A stretch of 14,855 nucleotides of DNA from Perkinsus olseni (GCA_013115135.1 JABANP010000848.1:1-14855), one strand, 5' to 3'. Shown: positions 1-8,562, counted from the stretch's first letter. Notes: generated by a model not told the origin, from the letters alone. Made by a program: numbers and translations.

Positions 1-203
1 TTTAAATCCTCGTCAACCAGCCACAGAGAGATTCTTTGTCGAGAAATATGAGACTCATATTATGAAGGTTGATACGAAAACCACGGACTCATCGGTTACC
101 TCTTATGTACCTTCTGCGTTCAGGAAATGAAAACACAGTGTTAGTCATGCTGCATTTTATAGATGCCATACGCTATGTGTGTATAGCCTATTGAATAGTC
201 TAT

Positions 204-272
204 GAATAATCAGCGGTCGAATACGATTAGCATGGAATAGGCCCTATTCCACGCTATTCGCTGCTGATTATC
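204..272. repeat. imperfect inverted repeat (long hairpin)
   Basis: An 8-bp perfect core, TGGAATAG (233-240) and CTATTCCA (244-251) around GCC, is flanked by matching outer arms. These are ATAATCAGC at 206-214 against GCTGATTAT at 263-271, with a CGAATA/TATTCG pairing in between. The left arm has several extra bases relative to the right. It could be a degenerate miniature element or a structured RNA; no coding content. Confidence 0.6.
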
Positions 273-610
273 TGTGAACTACGAACCGTAGGTGAATGTA
301 GTGAAATAAACATGTTCTGGTCGAGCCCATACCCTTCCGTAACTTTCCAAATTGGTGTACTACAAATGCACCTTTGGTCCAAAACAAAGCTCGTAAATTA
401 TTATGTGCTTCTACGGTACACTATCCTCGACCCAACACTGAGTTCTGCCGAGGACGAAGCCTGTTGACAGTTCGTGCTCGCGCACCAGAGTTGTCGTTAC
501 CGCGCGCGCGGCCGTGGTCGAATGCCGACACCCTGGTGCGAAGTGGGTTTTCTATACGTTCAAATGTTTGTATGTTCATATACACCATGGGCTTTATACG
601 ACTCGTGTGA

Positions 611-627
611 ACTTCACACTGTGAAGT
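611..627. repeat. perfect inverted repeat, 8-bp arms, 1-nt spacer
   Basis: ACTTCACA (611-618) and TGTGAAGT (620-627) are separated by a single C. The central TCACACTGTGA is also present in the inverted repeat at 1299-1313. Confidence 0.85.
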
Positions 628-726
628 GTACGTATGTTCCCAGTGCATCTTTTGTGATTCCTAGCGAATCTGCGAACCCAAAAAGCACGTATCATATGCG
701 ACGGCTGCGCATTAGCATTGCACCAT

Positions 727-776
727 GCATACAATTCTTGCCGCACCGGGAAACGAAGGTGGCAAAAATTGTATGC
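727..776. repeat. inverted repeat, 16-bp arms with one mismatch
   Basis: The arm at 727-742 (GCATACAATTCTTGCC) pairs with the arm at 761-776 (GGCAAAAATTGTATGC) except at one position. The loop is 18 nt. TTGCAT-type words recur just downstream (785-816). Confidence 0.75.
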
Positions 777-818
777 AATGGGGGTTGCATTACATTGCAT
801 GTTACTGTATTGCATACA

Positions 819-834
819 AGTTGTTCGAACAACT
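819..834. repeat. perfect 16-bp palindrome
   Basis: AGTTGTTCGAACAACT reads the same on both strands with no spacer. Confidence 0.85.
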
Positions 835-1162
835 CTTTGCGCGGTAGCACGAAATGTCACTCTTCTACATGTAATGCCGAGGCTTAAAGCCTGAGGTCCT
901 GGACTTCTGCCCCCGAGCACCGCCCCGCGGCTGCCGGAAATTGCCTCGCGCGCGGAATTTGACAGAGTGAGCTTCAGCCGCTCGTCATCGGTGACAACCG
1001 CAAATAATTATGGGCCAGTCCTTCGCTCGACGTTCGGACTCTTTGTAATACGGGGACGGATCCAAGTTGAAGGGTGCGCCGCCAGTCTTTCAGCATCTCC
1101 AACTCAAAGCATGAGAGACAACCGGGGTACGTATGAATGATACGAGACTTAACCCGACCGTT

Positions 1163-1220
1163 ATGATGACTCATCATTACATCTTCCATCAGCGTTACTC
1201 ATCATTGATGAGTAACGCTG
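1163..1220. repeat. two adjacent perfect inverted repeats (7 bp and 15 bp arms)
   Basis: ATGATGA (1163-1169) and TCATCAT (1171-1177) are separated by one C. Thirteen bases later CAGCGTTACTCATCA (1190-1204) and TGATGAGTAACGCTG (1206-1220) are separated by one T. The second is a perfect 15-bp arm pair. Both share the ATGA/TCAT word. No coding role is apparent. Confidence 0.9.
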
Positions 1221-1298
1221 GAGTTTCGGCATATGCTTCCAAAGGCCACGATACTTTGTACGCTACCCATCACCTGTCAAGCGTTGCTATCCCACTAG

Positions 1299-1313
1299 TG
1301 TCACACTGTGACA
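1299..1313. repeat. perfect inverted repeat, 7-bp arms, 1-nt spacer
   Basis: TGTCACA (1299-1305), C, TGTGACA (1307-1313). It shares the 11-base core TCACACTGTGA with the repeat at 611-627. Confidence 0.8.
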
Positions 1314-1461
1314 ATCAGACTGTCAGACTGCTTATTCGGGTTCCGGACCTTACGGCCCGAGCGCACTGCTTTATGCGTGCTCGGCGAGAGCCCATCGACG
1401 AGAGGCGCCCTCGCAGAGGCGGATTTTCGCGCAGACTCTGTCAGTGGTAAATGATGTGGGC

Positions 1462-1478
1462 GGCCTCTTCAAGAGGCC
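1462..1478. repeat. perfect inverted repeat, 8-bp arms, 1-nt spacer
   Basis: GGCCTCTT (1462-1469), C, AAGAGGCC (1471-1478). Confidence 0.8.
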
Positions 1479-1937
1479 CTCTGGAAACGTAACACTGCTT
1501 AGTAGGCAATGGCTACCGAAGAGCAGGGCACCTCTGTTACTAGAATATCGAATTGATATTAACAGTATCGCCACTATCAATATGCTGCGCAAATCATGCG
1601 GGTAGCACCCAAGCACCCTATAGAGATGGTACCTGCAGCGCAATCGGCCCGGATCCCGGCCGTTGGAGTCGTCTGAGGCTCCAGCTCTAATCCCGCCCTG
1701 TACCCGGCGACGCCGGGGCCGGCGTGAAGTTAATGGCCGTATATGGTGCGCGTCATGTGGACATGGGGAATGTTCCATTTGGTTATTGTTATGATCGAGG
1801 ATTACCCTGTCGAAGGACTACCGCAGTCGGAACATGCATCAAGCGAATCCAGCGATATCTATCACGACTGTCACGTTCTGCAAGGATGAACGAATGCGAA
1901 GTATAGAACCTCGTAAGGGATCCTCGTTCCTGATTAG

Positions 1938-2516
1938 CCTGTCACGGTTCCCAATATTTGTGTCACAGTGTTTTTCCGACCTCCGGGCTCGCCGGACTCT
2001 CTCCGCGAAACCTGGATCCCCAAGATTCACGCTGCATGCCCCCAACTCACAGTCGAGGACACGGACCTTCTGTTCTTCGAAGTTAACAACGAAGGTGATC
2101 TTGAAACCGAGCTTGGGGGTGCCAAGGTTGTCCTCAAGCGGCAGTGGTTGGAACTGAGTGCTGGAAGATACTTGTCGGACAAGGCGCTATCAGAATTGAG
2201 GTTACAGTACGACATCCACCCGGACGGCTTCGTGTACGTGAGACTCGGTTGCGATGGTTTCGAAGATCAGCCCGCTGGCGACACCGGTCACAAGATTTTC
2301 CGCCTTGTCAGCAAGGGTGACCACTACGAGCTGACACCTATCGATGGCCATGACACGGTGGAGGATCTCATTGACAGTTTCCAAGAAGCCTGTCCTCTCT
2401 GGTTCGAATTCTTCAACTTCGACAAGGACTTCAGAATCGTGAGGTTCGCCAATCCTGATACGCTGTACGCCATGGGAGGCTACCTCCACGAACGTCTCTT
2501 CAAGCACCCTGTCTAA
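1938..2516 (+). pseudogene. secreted-family copy 1, 5'-truncated (or downstream exon only)
   Basis: This frame is open from just after a TAG at 1935-1937 to the stop at 2514-2516. From about 1975 it aligns by eye with the middle and C-terminal parts of the complete family member at 6630-7445. Shared blocks include A-C-P-Q-L, N-L/D-L-E-T-E-L, V-V-L-K-R-Q-W-L, G-R-Y, V-Y-V-R-L-G-C, K-x-F-R-L-V, H-Y-E-L, A-C-P-L-W and the C-terminal R-L-F-K-H-P. The signal peptide and the first ~85 residues, including the first conserved Cys, are missing, and I found nothing like them upstream. No ATG is usable: the first in-frame one lies near the C-terminus. A CACAG just before the homology (1963-1967) could be a splice acceptor for an exon outside the window, so an intact spliced gene is not excluded. 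The reading frame itself is undamaged, so loss of the 5' part would be recent. Function unknown. Confidence 0.6.
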
Positions 2517-3454
2517 CTGCTCACTGTCTCCAGCGAGGGAATACTGCCGGCGATGGATGCCGCTAAGTAGTAGTTCCGCTCAACCCCGCATTAAAGGCTA
2601 CAAAACTGTCTTTTTACCAGGCTCGAGGAACTCGACGCCGCTTTGAACCCCTATAAGCCGGCGGTCTTCAAACATTTTTGCAGCCACTCCTAATGAGTGT
2701 TTTGAGTTCTCAGCGCTGTCAATCCTAGGCCTCGATTCTCTGGGAGTGTTCAACGAACTGAATTTAAAAGTCAGAATCGACTCAGAAGCCGCACCGTTCG
2801 AGAGAAAATCAACTCAAAGATCCCCTTGCATGCCGGTGGCATCACATTCCCAATTTCCGTAGAGTTCTCCGCCACTCAGCGTGCGGGAGAACAAACGGTT
2901 GCGTTCATGAGATGAGTTCTAAGGAATATCTTATTACAAAGTGATAGCCCGGGGAAGGATTTGGGTGAATCCTCATCCGAAGTCGCTTGCATCAGGGACC
3001 TAAACGGCAGCTAGTTCTCGTGTCACCCAGTGACAGTCACCGTCGAAGATCTCCCTTGTCTTGGGCGTCATTTGCCCGTTTCCGCGGTTGCAGAGCCATG
3101 GTACGCGTGGACTATAAGCGGAAAAGCCGGAGTGACTCATTGGTAGTCAAGCAAGGTTATCTCAAAGCTAAGCAATACTCCAGTTCCGACGACACTCTCT
3201 TCAGCGAACAGTAGTCGACCGGCAGGCTATTGGCGTCACGATCGATTTCACTGCGGCCAGGCGGCTCTAACGGCGTCACCATTCGCTCCGAGCTACAATT
3301 TCTGCGATTGATCTCTCCTACGATACGGGGCCAGTCCGTGGCGTGGATTCACTTTGTTAACGGCGGGCCCCTCGAACTGCTCAGAGCAGTCCTTGAGTTG
3401 GAGTAGCCGCCTTGTCCGTTACGCCCGCTGCTAGTTGGCTCCCCCTCTTTCCCC
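2517..3454. other. intergenic region between family copies 1 and 2
   Basis: About 0.94 kb without a convincing gene. A 75-codon frame at 2987-3214 has no recognisable features. Small inverted repeats are present, such as ACTGCT-CAG-AGCAGT near 3376-3390 and GTCAC-CCA-GTGAC near 3022. The last ~30 bases before the ATG at 3455 are C/T-rich, and CTGCTAG lies about 20 nt upstream of it. That could be a trans-splice or splice acceptor, but this is inference only. Confidence 0.5.
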
Positions 3455-4320
3455 ATGCCTCTCCGATTCGTCGTCGTTTTCTTCTCTCTCGCGTTCTTGG
3501 CCCACGGCATCGGAAAGAACGAAGCTCCACTCCCACCTCCACCTCCTCCCACCAAGAAGAGACCCGATGTGCACTATCGATCGTTCCAGGTTGATTACGG
3601 GGACTTCGTCCACCGGTCCAAGAGCGGGCCTCGGGTCACGATGATTCTCAACATCACCAAGGACGGTAGAGGAATGTTCGAGATAGACTGCGGGAGAAGT
3701 CCGTTCCGAGATGACTGGTTCAAACTCCGCGAGGTTGATGACGACCCTCAACACGGACACCTTCAACCATACAAACCTGGAGACTCCCACCATCAGAGTT
3801 GGCTCAAGAGTGTGCGCGGCGCATGCCCTAACCTCAACGTCTTGGATGAAGATCTTGACAGCTTCTACATCAACGAGAACCGTTCTCGGAGAACGGCAAC
3901 GCAGAAACTATGCTTGGGGATGAGAAATGTTGTCCTCAAGCGACAGTGGCTGCCCTGCAATCTGGGAAGATACTCGAGCAATTCTTCGGTATCCCACTTC
4001 CGGTTACATCACGATGTTTTTCAAAATGGATCTGTTAATGTGAATCTAGGTTGCAGCGCAGTAGACGGCTACCAGGAAGGATACACTGGATGGAAGTCCT
4101 TTAGGCTCTGGAGGTGGAGACCTGGTAAGCCCTTCCGGCAGATTCCTACATCGTACGGTGACACGGTGAGGAAACTCTTCAACAGTTCCGCTGTGGTCTG
4201 TCCTCTCTGGGAGGGACTCCTTCGAAGAGGACGATTTCATGTCGGTCGAGATTTGCTACTCCTGATATGATGTATGCTTTCGGAATGTTCGAATACGATC
4301 GTTTTTACAGACGCCCGTGA
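3455..4320 (+). pseudogene. secreted-family copy 2, 3' end frameshifted
   Basis: The ATG at 3455 opens a 271-codon frame ending at 4270. It starts with a clear signal peptide (hydrophobic V-V-V-F-F-S-L-A-F-L-A, likely cut near residue 19) and a proline run at residues ~26-32. Family blocks follow: Y-G-D-F-V-H, P-R-V-T-M-I-L-N-I-T-K-D-G, C-G-R, D-W-F-K, V-V-L-K-R-Q-W-L-P, L-G-R-Y, N-L-G-C, V-V-C-P-L-W-E. Five N-x-S/T sequons suggest a glycosylated secreted protein. After W-E the frame leaves the family. The conserved D-S-F-E-E-D-D-F continues in the next frame from 4215, and F-A-T-P-D-M-M-Y-A to R-R-P-stop in the third frame from 4252 to 4320. Two single extra bases, one in the GGG at 4213-4215 and one near 4251, explain this. 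The copy is therefore either a young pseudogene, a protein with a divergent tail, or affected by sequence errors. Function unknown. Confidence 0.65.
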
Positions 4321-4474
4321 CCCCAGTGAGCTTCCCTTCCACGGTATACTACTGGCAGAGGCTGTTGTTGAGTCTCATGCTTGCTTAGCTCTAAGACTGT
4401 CGGTCTAGCATAAGCCTAGCATGATTGTTACACCACCACTCATCACGCCGTCAGTCTCACCACATCACGAAATC

Positions 4475-4523
4475 CATATGATACTCATATGACTTCGAGG
4501 TTGAGTCTTCCACGGTGGAAGAC
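4475..4523. repeat. two adjacent perfect inverted repeats downstream of copy 2
   Basis: CATATGA (4475-4481), TAC, TCATATG (4485-4491), followed by GTCTTCCAC (4505-4513), G, GTGGAAGAC (4515-4523). They lie between the 3' ends of two convergent genes, so they could form RNA hairpins in either 3' region; this role is inferred. Confidence 0.8.
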
Positions 4524-4656
4524 GGATGATGGAAGTTCTACCATAAAACTCGACATAGCTGTTTCTTTACCCGGCATCAAATCATCATGCACTGTCACAG
4601 ATCATAACAAAATGCGGTATATCAAACACTTCAAAAGCTTCATTCCAAGAAGTCAT

Positions 4657-5598
4657 CTACGTACTCGGGCCGACAGTAGTCGGGGCATCAGTCATCTCGA
4701 TGGTAGTCGGTGAGGCTCCGGTGGTGACCTCAACGGAGATAGCAACACCGGCAGTAGTGGTTGCAGCAACAGTCGTAGTCGGGGCATCGGTGGTCACGCC
4801 CTCGACCGCAGCTGCTGTGGTGGAGACTTCAGTAGTCCCATCAGACTCGTCCTTCTGATCGCGTCCAGCGGCCTCATCGACCGGAGTGGTGACGGAGGCC
4901 TCGTCAGTTACAACCGATGGTGTAGTCTCCTCAGAGGGGGCCGCTGTAGTGGTAGGCTGAGGGGCCGCCACGGTAGTGGTCGCGACAGGAGCATCAGTCG
5001 TAGTCGTAGCAACATCGACTGCGGTTGCGGTGGCGACCTCGGAGGTGGTAGTCGTGGCCTCGGCATCATCCTTCTCTCTACTGGGAGACTCCCCAGCGGC
5101 GGTGGTAACGGGCACCTCGTCAGTCACAGGAGCCGCGGTGGTGACATCAACCTCATCGGTGACGACGGCTGGACTGGTCATCTCGGTGGTGTCCCTAGTA
5201 GGAGTAGCCTCAGTAGTTCCCTCGGGCGCCGCCGTTGAGACTTCAGTAGCTTCCTCGACATCGGTTGCTGTAGTGGCCGAACCAGTGGAAGTGTCCTCGC
5301 AAGTGCAAGGTACATTGGATAGATGGCAGACGCTAGGGGTGTCCCAGTACTTACAGTACGAGCCGGGGGTATCCGAGGCACAACCAGCGTCGCAGTTACG
5401 AGGAGCTTCAGTCGTCGCACTCGTATCGCAGGAGCACGGGGCATCCGAGCCAAAGCAAGTGCTGGGCGTCTTCCAGTATTTACAATATGACCCGGGATAA
5501 GTGGCAGCACAGTCAGCGTCGCACTCAGTGGTAGAACCCATCACGTATGTAGTGCCCAGGAGGGCACTGACAGCAACGAAGAGGACGAAGAATGACAT
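4657..5598 (-). CDS. secreted mucin-like Thr-rich protein with two six-Cys repeats
   Basis: 313 aa on the minus strand, ATG at 5598 and TAG stop at 4657-4659. Residues 1-22 form a signal peptide (M-S-F-F-V-L-F-V-A-V-S-A-L-L-G). Two cysteine repeats follow, at about residues 26-58 and 69-101. They have identical spacing C-x3-C-x8-C-x8-C-x6-C-x-C and shared words P-G-S-Y-C-K-Y-W and T-P-S, enough for three disulfides each. The rest, from about residue 103, is low-complexity Thr/Ala/Val/Glu-rich sequence with recurring V-T-D-E, T-T-A-A-P and T-D-A-P units. That is the composition of a densely O-glycosylated mucin-type stalk. There is no C-terminal hydrophobic segment, so no GPI anchor or membrane helix is evident and the protein is probably released or part of a surface/wall matrix. 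The gene is convergent with copy 2 and divergent from copy 3. I do not recognise the Cys repeat as a named domain. The opposite-strand frame at 4976-5500 is a shadow of the repetitive codons. Confidence 0.85.
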   Translation of the reverse strand: MSFFVLFVAVSALLGTTYVMGSTTECDADCAATYPGSYCKYWKTPSTCFGSDAPCSCDTSATTEAPRNCDAGCASDTPGSYCKYWDTPSVCHLSNVPCTCEDTSTGSATTATDVEEATEVSTAAPEGTTEATPTRDTTEMTSPAVVTDEVDVTTAAPVTDEVPVTTAAGESPSREKDDAEATTTTSEVATATAVDVATTTTDAPVATTTVAAPQPTTTAAPSEETTPSVVTDEASVTTPVDEAAGRDQKDESDGTTEVSTTAAAVEGVTTDAPTTTVAATTTAGVAISVEVTTGASPTTIEMTDAPTTVGPST

Positions 5599-5999
5599 CC
5601 GAAGAAGATGAGGAAAGGATCTGCCAGAAAACAGGGTGTCAATAAAGATGTCAGCACCAACCTATCCAGCCATTGGGTTTACCGGCAATACCGAATGTTG
5701 GTGGCTGCTTATATCATCCACCTCACTACAGGCGGAGGCTTGCTCGAGCGTTTCACGAGATATCATCTATAGTGCGTTGGCGAGCTTGGCAATCGCACTA
5801 TATATTTTGTGTTCGTCGTCCAACCACTCCACCGTGTCGGGTGGCCCCTCAACTGATCGTCGTACTCTGAAGGCAACTGCCATTATGTGTTGAGTCCCCT
5901 CTAGTCGTACTGCCGCTGCTTCTCCGGCGCGGCATCGCCTGTCAACAACAGCTGTTATTCAAGATATTTTCAGGGCATCGTCTTCACAACGGTTCACAC

Positions 6000-6018
6000 A
6001 GGTTGAGATCCTCAACCT
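6000..6018. repeat. perfect inverted repeat, 8-bp arms, 3-nt loop
   Basis: AGGTTGAG (6000-6007), ATC, CTCAACCT (6011-6018). Confidence 0.8.
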
Positions 6019-6506
6019 TCCGCTCATACACACTCCATGACCACGACTCCGGCTTGTCGATCCTGTCGATGTGGGAGCCCAATTCTCTAGGGCCATCAGT
6101 ATTAGCTTTGATCCCCCAAACTTTACACACTGCGAGGACGCCACTGCCCAACGGGCGACCCTCGCAATTCACAAAGCTCAAGCAGGTCCAGCAAGGAGGA
6201 TGGCCGCGGCAACCCAACAGTGTGTTCAGCCAGCTGTAGACAAGACTGTTTAAGGGCAATACTCAAGGTCTCAGCCCAAGAAACAGGGTATGTCTTGCGA
6301 GCAGGTCGCTTCAGAGCGCTCTTCAACAAGGCAGACGAAAAGCTAGCAGAAACGGGAGTATCAGTCTCCAGGGCTTTCTCGGATGACGCGCGACGTAAAC
6401 ATCCGTAGCCCCTTTACAGCTGATTTCTCTCCAACAGGCTCCAACGCAACTGGCATGAGTATGCGAAGAACTAATAAAGCCGAAAACAATAACAACAACG
6501 AGGTCC

Positions 6507-6553
6507 GGCTAGGCTAGCTTACCCCTAGCCTAGCCTAGTTTAGGCTAGGCTAG
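6507..6553. repeat. CTAGGC-based nested inverted repeats upstream of copy 3
   Basis: CTAGCCTAGCCTA (6525-6537) and TAGGCTAGGCTAG (6541-6553) are perfect 13-bp arms around GTT. The left arm can alternatively pair with GGCTAGGCTAG at 6507-6517. The result is three alternating-orientation blocks of a CTAGGC repeat, able to switch between two hairpins. They end 76 bp upstream of the ATG of the intact secreted gene, so they may lie in its promoter or 5' leader. Confidence 0.85.
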
Positions 6554-6629
6554 ATTCCTGGACAAGCATCACAAAATCACAAGGGTTTGCGTACTGGCAG
6601 TTACATAAATTCTTATAGCCTCACCAATC

Positions 6630-7445
6630 ATGTCTATTCGCCTCATCGCCTCTCTCTCCTCTATTGCCTGCATGGTTAGTGCCTACAGTTCCATTGAATA
6701 CGGGAACTTCGTCTACCAGTCTAAGGATGCGAGTCCGGTCACAATGATCGTCAACACCACTAAGGACGGTATGGCTCGGTTCACAATAGAATGCGGACGT
6801 CGCTACGAAGGTGACTGGTTCAGAATGCAGAAGGTGGACTCTGAAGGAGTGCTCGACGACGACGTCCTCAACGAGTTCCCGACCGGATCCTACGAGCATC
6901 GCAAATTGCTCCACTACAGTCAACAGGTGTGCCCCCAACTCCACATCGAGAGCGAAAATTTCCGTAACTTTTATGTTGACAGCAATGGCAATTTAGAGAC
7001 TGAACTCGAGAGCGACTACGTGGTTCTCAGACGTCGGTGGTTGCCATTGACTGAGGGAAGATATATATCTGGCTCGGAATCGCAGATGGACATGCGCTTC
7101 GATGTACGTGCCAGCGGAAGCGTTTATGTGAGGCTTGGCTGCAAGGCCTTGCCAGGACGTCCTGCGGACGGTCCCTACCCTGGCGAACCTGCAACTCCTG
7201 CAGGAACCACTGACTACAAGCTGTTCCGTCTCGTTAAAAAGGGAAGCCACTACGAGCTGGCAACCTACCCCGGCCATCACGACACAGTGGCAGGCCTCAT
7301 CAGCAGCTTCAAGCAGGCCTGTCCTGTCTGGAGAGACTCATTCGACTTTGAGGAAGAGTTCAAAAAGGTGAAGTTTGCTACTCCCGATATTATGTATGCC
7401 TACGGAGACTACATCTACGATCGTCTCTTCAGACACCCTTTCTAA
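6630..7445 (+). CDS. secreted-family copy 3, intact secreted protein of unknown function
   Basis: 271 aa, ATG at 6630, stop at 7443-7445. Residues 1-18 look like a signal peptide (L-I-A-S-L-S-S-I-A-C-M-V-S-A, likely cut after Ala18). The mature protein has no transmembrane segment. Four cysteines, C55 (C-G-R), C101 (C-P-Q-L), C171 (L-G-C) and C231 (C-P-V-W), match the conserved family positions and could form two disulfides. One sequon lies at N42-T-T. Other blocks shared with the two neighbouring copies are Y-G-N-F-V-Y at ~24-29, V-T-M-I-V-N-T-T-K-D-G, D-W-F-R, V-V-L-R-R-R-W-L-P, G-R-Y, K-L-F-R-L-V, H-D-T-V, and the C-terminal F-A-T-P-D-I-M-Y-A to R-L-F-R-H-P-F. A Gly/Pro-rich stretch at ~174-193 is unique to this copy. 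I do not recognise the fold or function. As a secreted member of a local tandem family it may be a surface or extracellular effector, but that is inference. Confidence 0.85.
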   Translation: MSIRLIASLSSIACMVSAYSSIEYGNFVYQSKDASPVTMIVNTTKDGMARFTIECGRRYEGDWFRMQKVDSEGVLDDDVLNEFPTGSYEHRKLLHYSQQVCPQLHIESENFRNFYVDSNGNLETELESDYVVLRRRWLPLTEGRYISGSESQMDMRFDVRASGSVYVRLGCKALPGRPADGPYPGEPATPAGTTDYKLFRLVKKGSHYELATYPGHHDTVAGLISSFKQACPVWRDSFDFEEEFKKVKFATPDIMYAYGDYIYDRLFRHPF

Positions 7446-7763
7446 AAAGTCTACGTCTTTCGGGAGTTCTGTTCGCCGAGTCCTCTCTTGCCGAACCACA
7501 AATAACACAATTGGAAGGCCATCCTAATCGAATATTGGGGACTGTCAGAGCTAAGCAACGATGAGCACTGTGTTATGGATGATTCATCGTGGGCATCGGT
7601 TGTACGACGATGGTGAAATCATATAACTCTGTCTCCTTTTACACTCAATGTGTTGTCGTGCAACTAGCGTGCACGCCTGTTTTGCCCCGGCCGGGCAGTG
7701 GCCATTTTTCACTAGTCAACTTTATCGAAAGAGTCTATGAAAAAGAGTCCCTGATTTTTCTGT

Positions 7764-7783
7764 GTTGTCTACGTGTAGACAAC
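7764..7783. repeat. perfect inverted repeat, 9-bp arms, 2-nt spacer
   Basis: GTTGTCTAC (7764-7772), GT, GTAGACAAC (7775-7783). Confidence 0.8.
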
Positions 7784-8090
7784 AAGCCTTGTGCGCCCCC
7801 TCGCTCCACCGAGGAACCTCAGTATGCGTGCAACCGCTATATTCACTTAGGTAGCTCAGCTGAATAGTCCGATCATTAGATTTTCCTAGACCCGACTTAT
7901 ACTTATCAAAGTTAGCTCTTTTCTTGAGACCTTATTGGCACTGAGTTGAGTCCAAGGCGGTTTACCCCCAACAGGGTCCTTCCTCTGAACATTTTTCACC
8001 GAGGATTTCAAGTAGCTCAGCGCTATAGTTGCCGCCTACTGTGATGAGCCCGCAGTCTTTGAGACCCTTAAGCAGCCGCTCAGAATTGAT

Positions 8091-8141
8091 GTCTTCAGTT
8101 ATCACTGGTAACTCAAGACATCACTGGTAACTTACCAGTGA
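8091..8141. repeat. two adjacent hairpins sharing TCACTGGTAA
   Basis: First hairpin: arms 8091-8101 and 8109-8119 (one mismatch) around the loop TCACTGG. Second: TCACTGGTAA (8121-8130), C, TTACCAGTGA (8132-8141), perfect 10-bp arms with one spacer base. The loop and arm of the first reappear as an arm of the second, so the unit TCACTGGTAAC is both directly and inversely repeated within 50 bp. Confidence 0.8.
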
Positions 8142-8501
8142 AATATCAAGCGGTATCGTTGGCTGATATCGTCGAGGGTCAAAAGACTCCACCCAATCCT
8201 AAGACTGAGGGCCGATGAAGTGTGCTCGTCCAGCATCAATCGAGAGTCTTAACAGGAAACTGTGAAGAGACTAGCTGATTGAGAGCACAGCACCCGGGTT
8301 CTGCCGTCTGGAATCTGATCTTTCGTCTGCTGTATCCTAATCATCCGCCACTCAGCTCAGTTCCAGCGTAGCTTCTTATCGGAGCAAGATAGGATCAGCG
8401 ATATAAACATTAGAATACCCGAGAGATGTGTATTTCCTCCGTGCATGAAAATATCACCCAAGCCGGGTAACTTCTCGGTGGCTGTTCACCGTCACTCTAG
8501 A

Positions 8502-8562
8502 GAGGGTTGCCTAAAGGCTCTAGGCAATCCTCTGTTCCAATCGAAGTGAGAGTCAACTTCGA
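8502..8562. repeat. two consecutive hairpins
   Basis: GAGGGTTGCCTA (8502-8513) pairs with TAGGCAATCCTC (8521-8532) with one G-T pair and a 7-nt loop. TCGAAGT (8541-8547) pairs perfectly with ACTTCGA (8556-8562) around an 8-nt loop. Confidence 0.7.

Larger units (their letters stand above)
1..1937. other. intergenic region, no gene recognised
   Basis: Several short open frames occur here on both strands (for example around 374-920 and 1371-1778). None gives a protein with a recognisable domain, signal peptide or similarity to the genes in this window, and several overlap each other on opposite strands. What the region does hold is a series of short inverted repeats, listed separately. I looked here for the missing N-terminal exon of the truncated secreted-family copy that begins near 1938 and found no sequence resembling it. 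Confidence 0.6.
5599..6629. other. intergenic region between the divergent mucin-like gene and family copy 3
   Basis: About 1.03 kb, presumably holding both 5' regions. No TATA box or other promoter motif can be assigned. Several overlapping short frames occur at 5959-6411. The minus-strand one (stop near 6123, open back to about 6411) has gene-like composition but has stops on both sides and no family I can name, so I do not call a gene. Inverted repeats at 6000-6018 and 6507-6553 are listed separately. TTATAG at 6612-6617, 12 nt before the ATG at 6630, could be a splice or trans-splice acceptor (inference). Confidence 0.45.

Noticed and set aside
374..920. Overlapping open frames on both strands, up to 137 codons
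   Set aside because: They overlap each other in different frames and strands, show no domain or signal peptide, and include the arms of inverted repeats.
4976..5500. 174-codon + strand frame rich in Val, Ser and Ala
   Set aside because: It is the antisense shadow of the low-complexity Thr-rich part of the minus-strand mucin-like gene, which has a signal peptide and ordered Cys repeats.
6123..6411. Minus-strand frame of ~95 codons with gene-like composition (L-L-K-S-A-L-K-R-P-A-R-K-T-Y-P), followed by a further stretch in another frame to about 5996
   Set aside because: It is bounded by stops, needs a frame change to continue, matches no family I know, and the opposite strand is also open. 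It could be a fragment of an old gene, but evidence is too thin to call one.
7589..7867. 92-codon + strand frame after the intact secreted gene
   Set aside because: No signal peptide, domain or similarity to neighbours; it contains the inverted repeat at 7764-7783.
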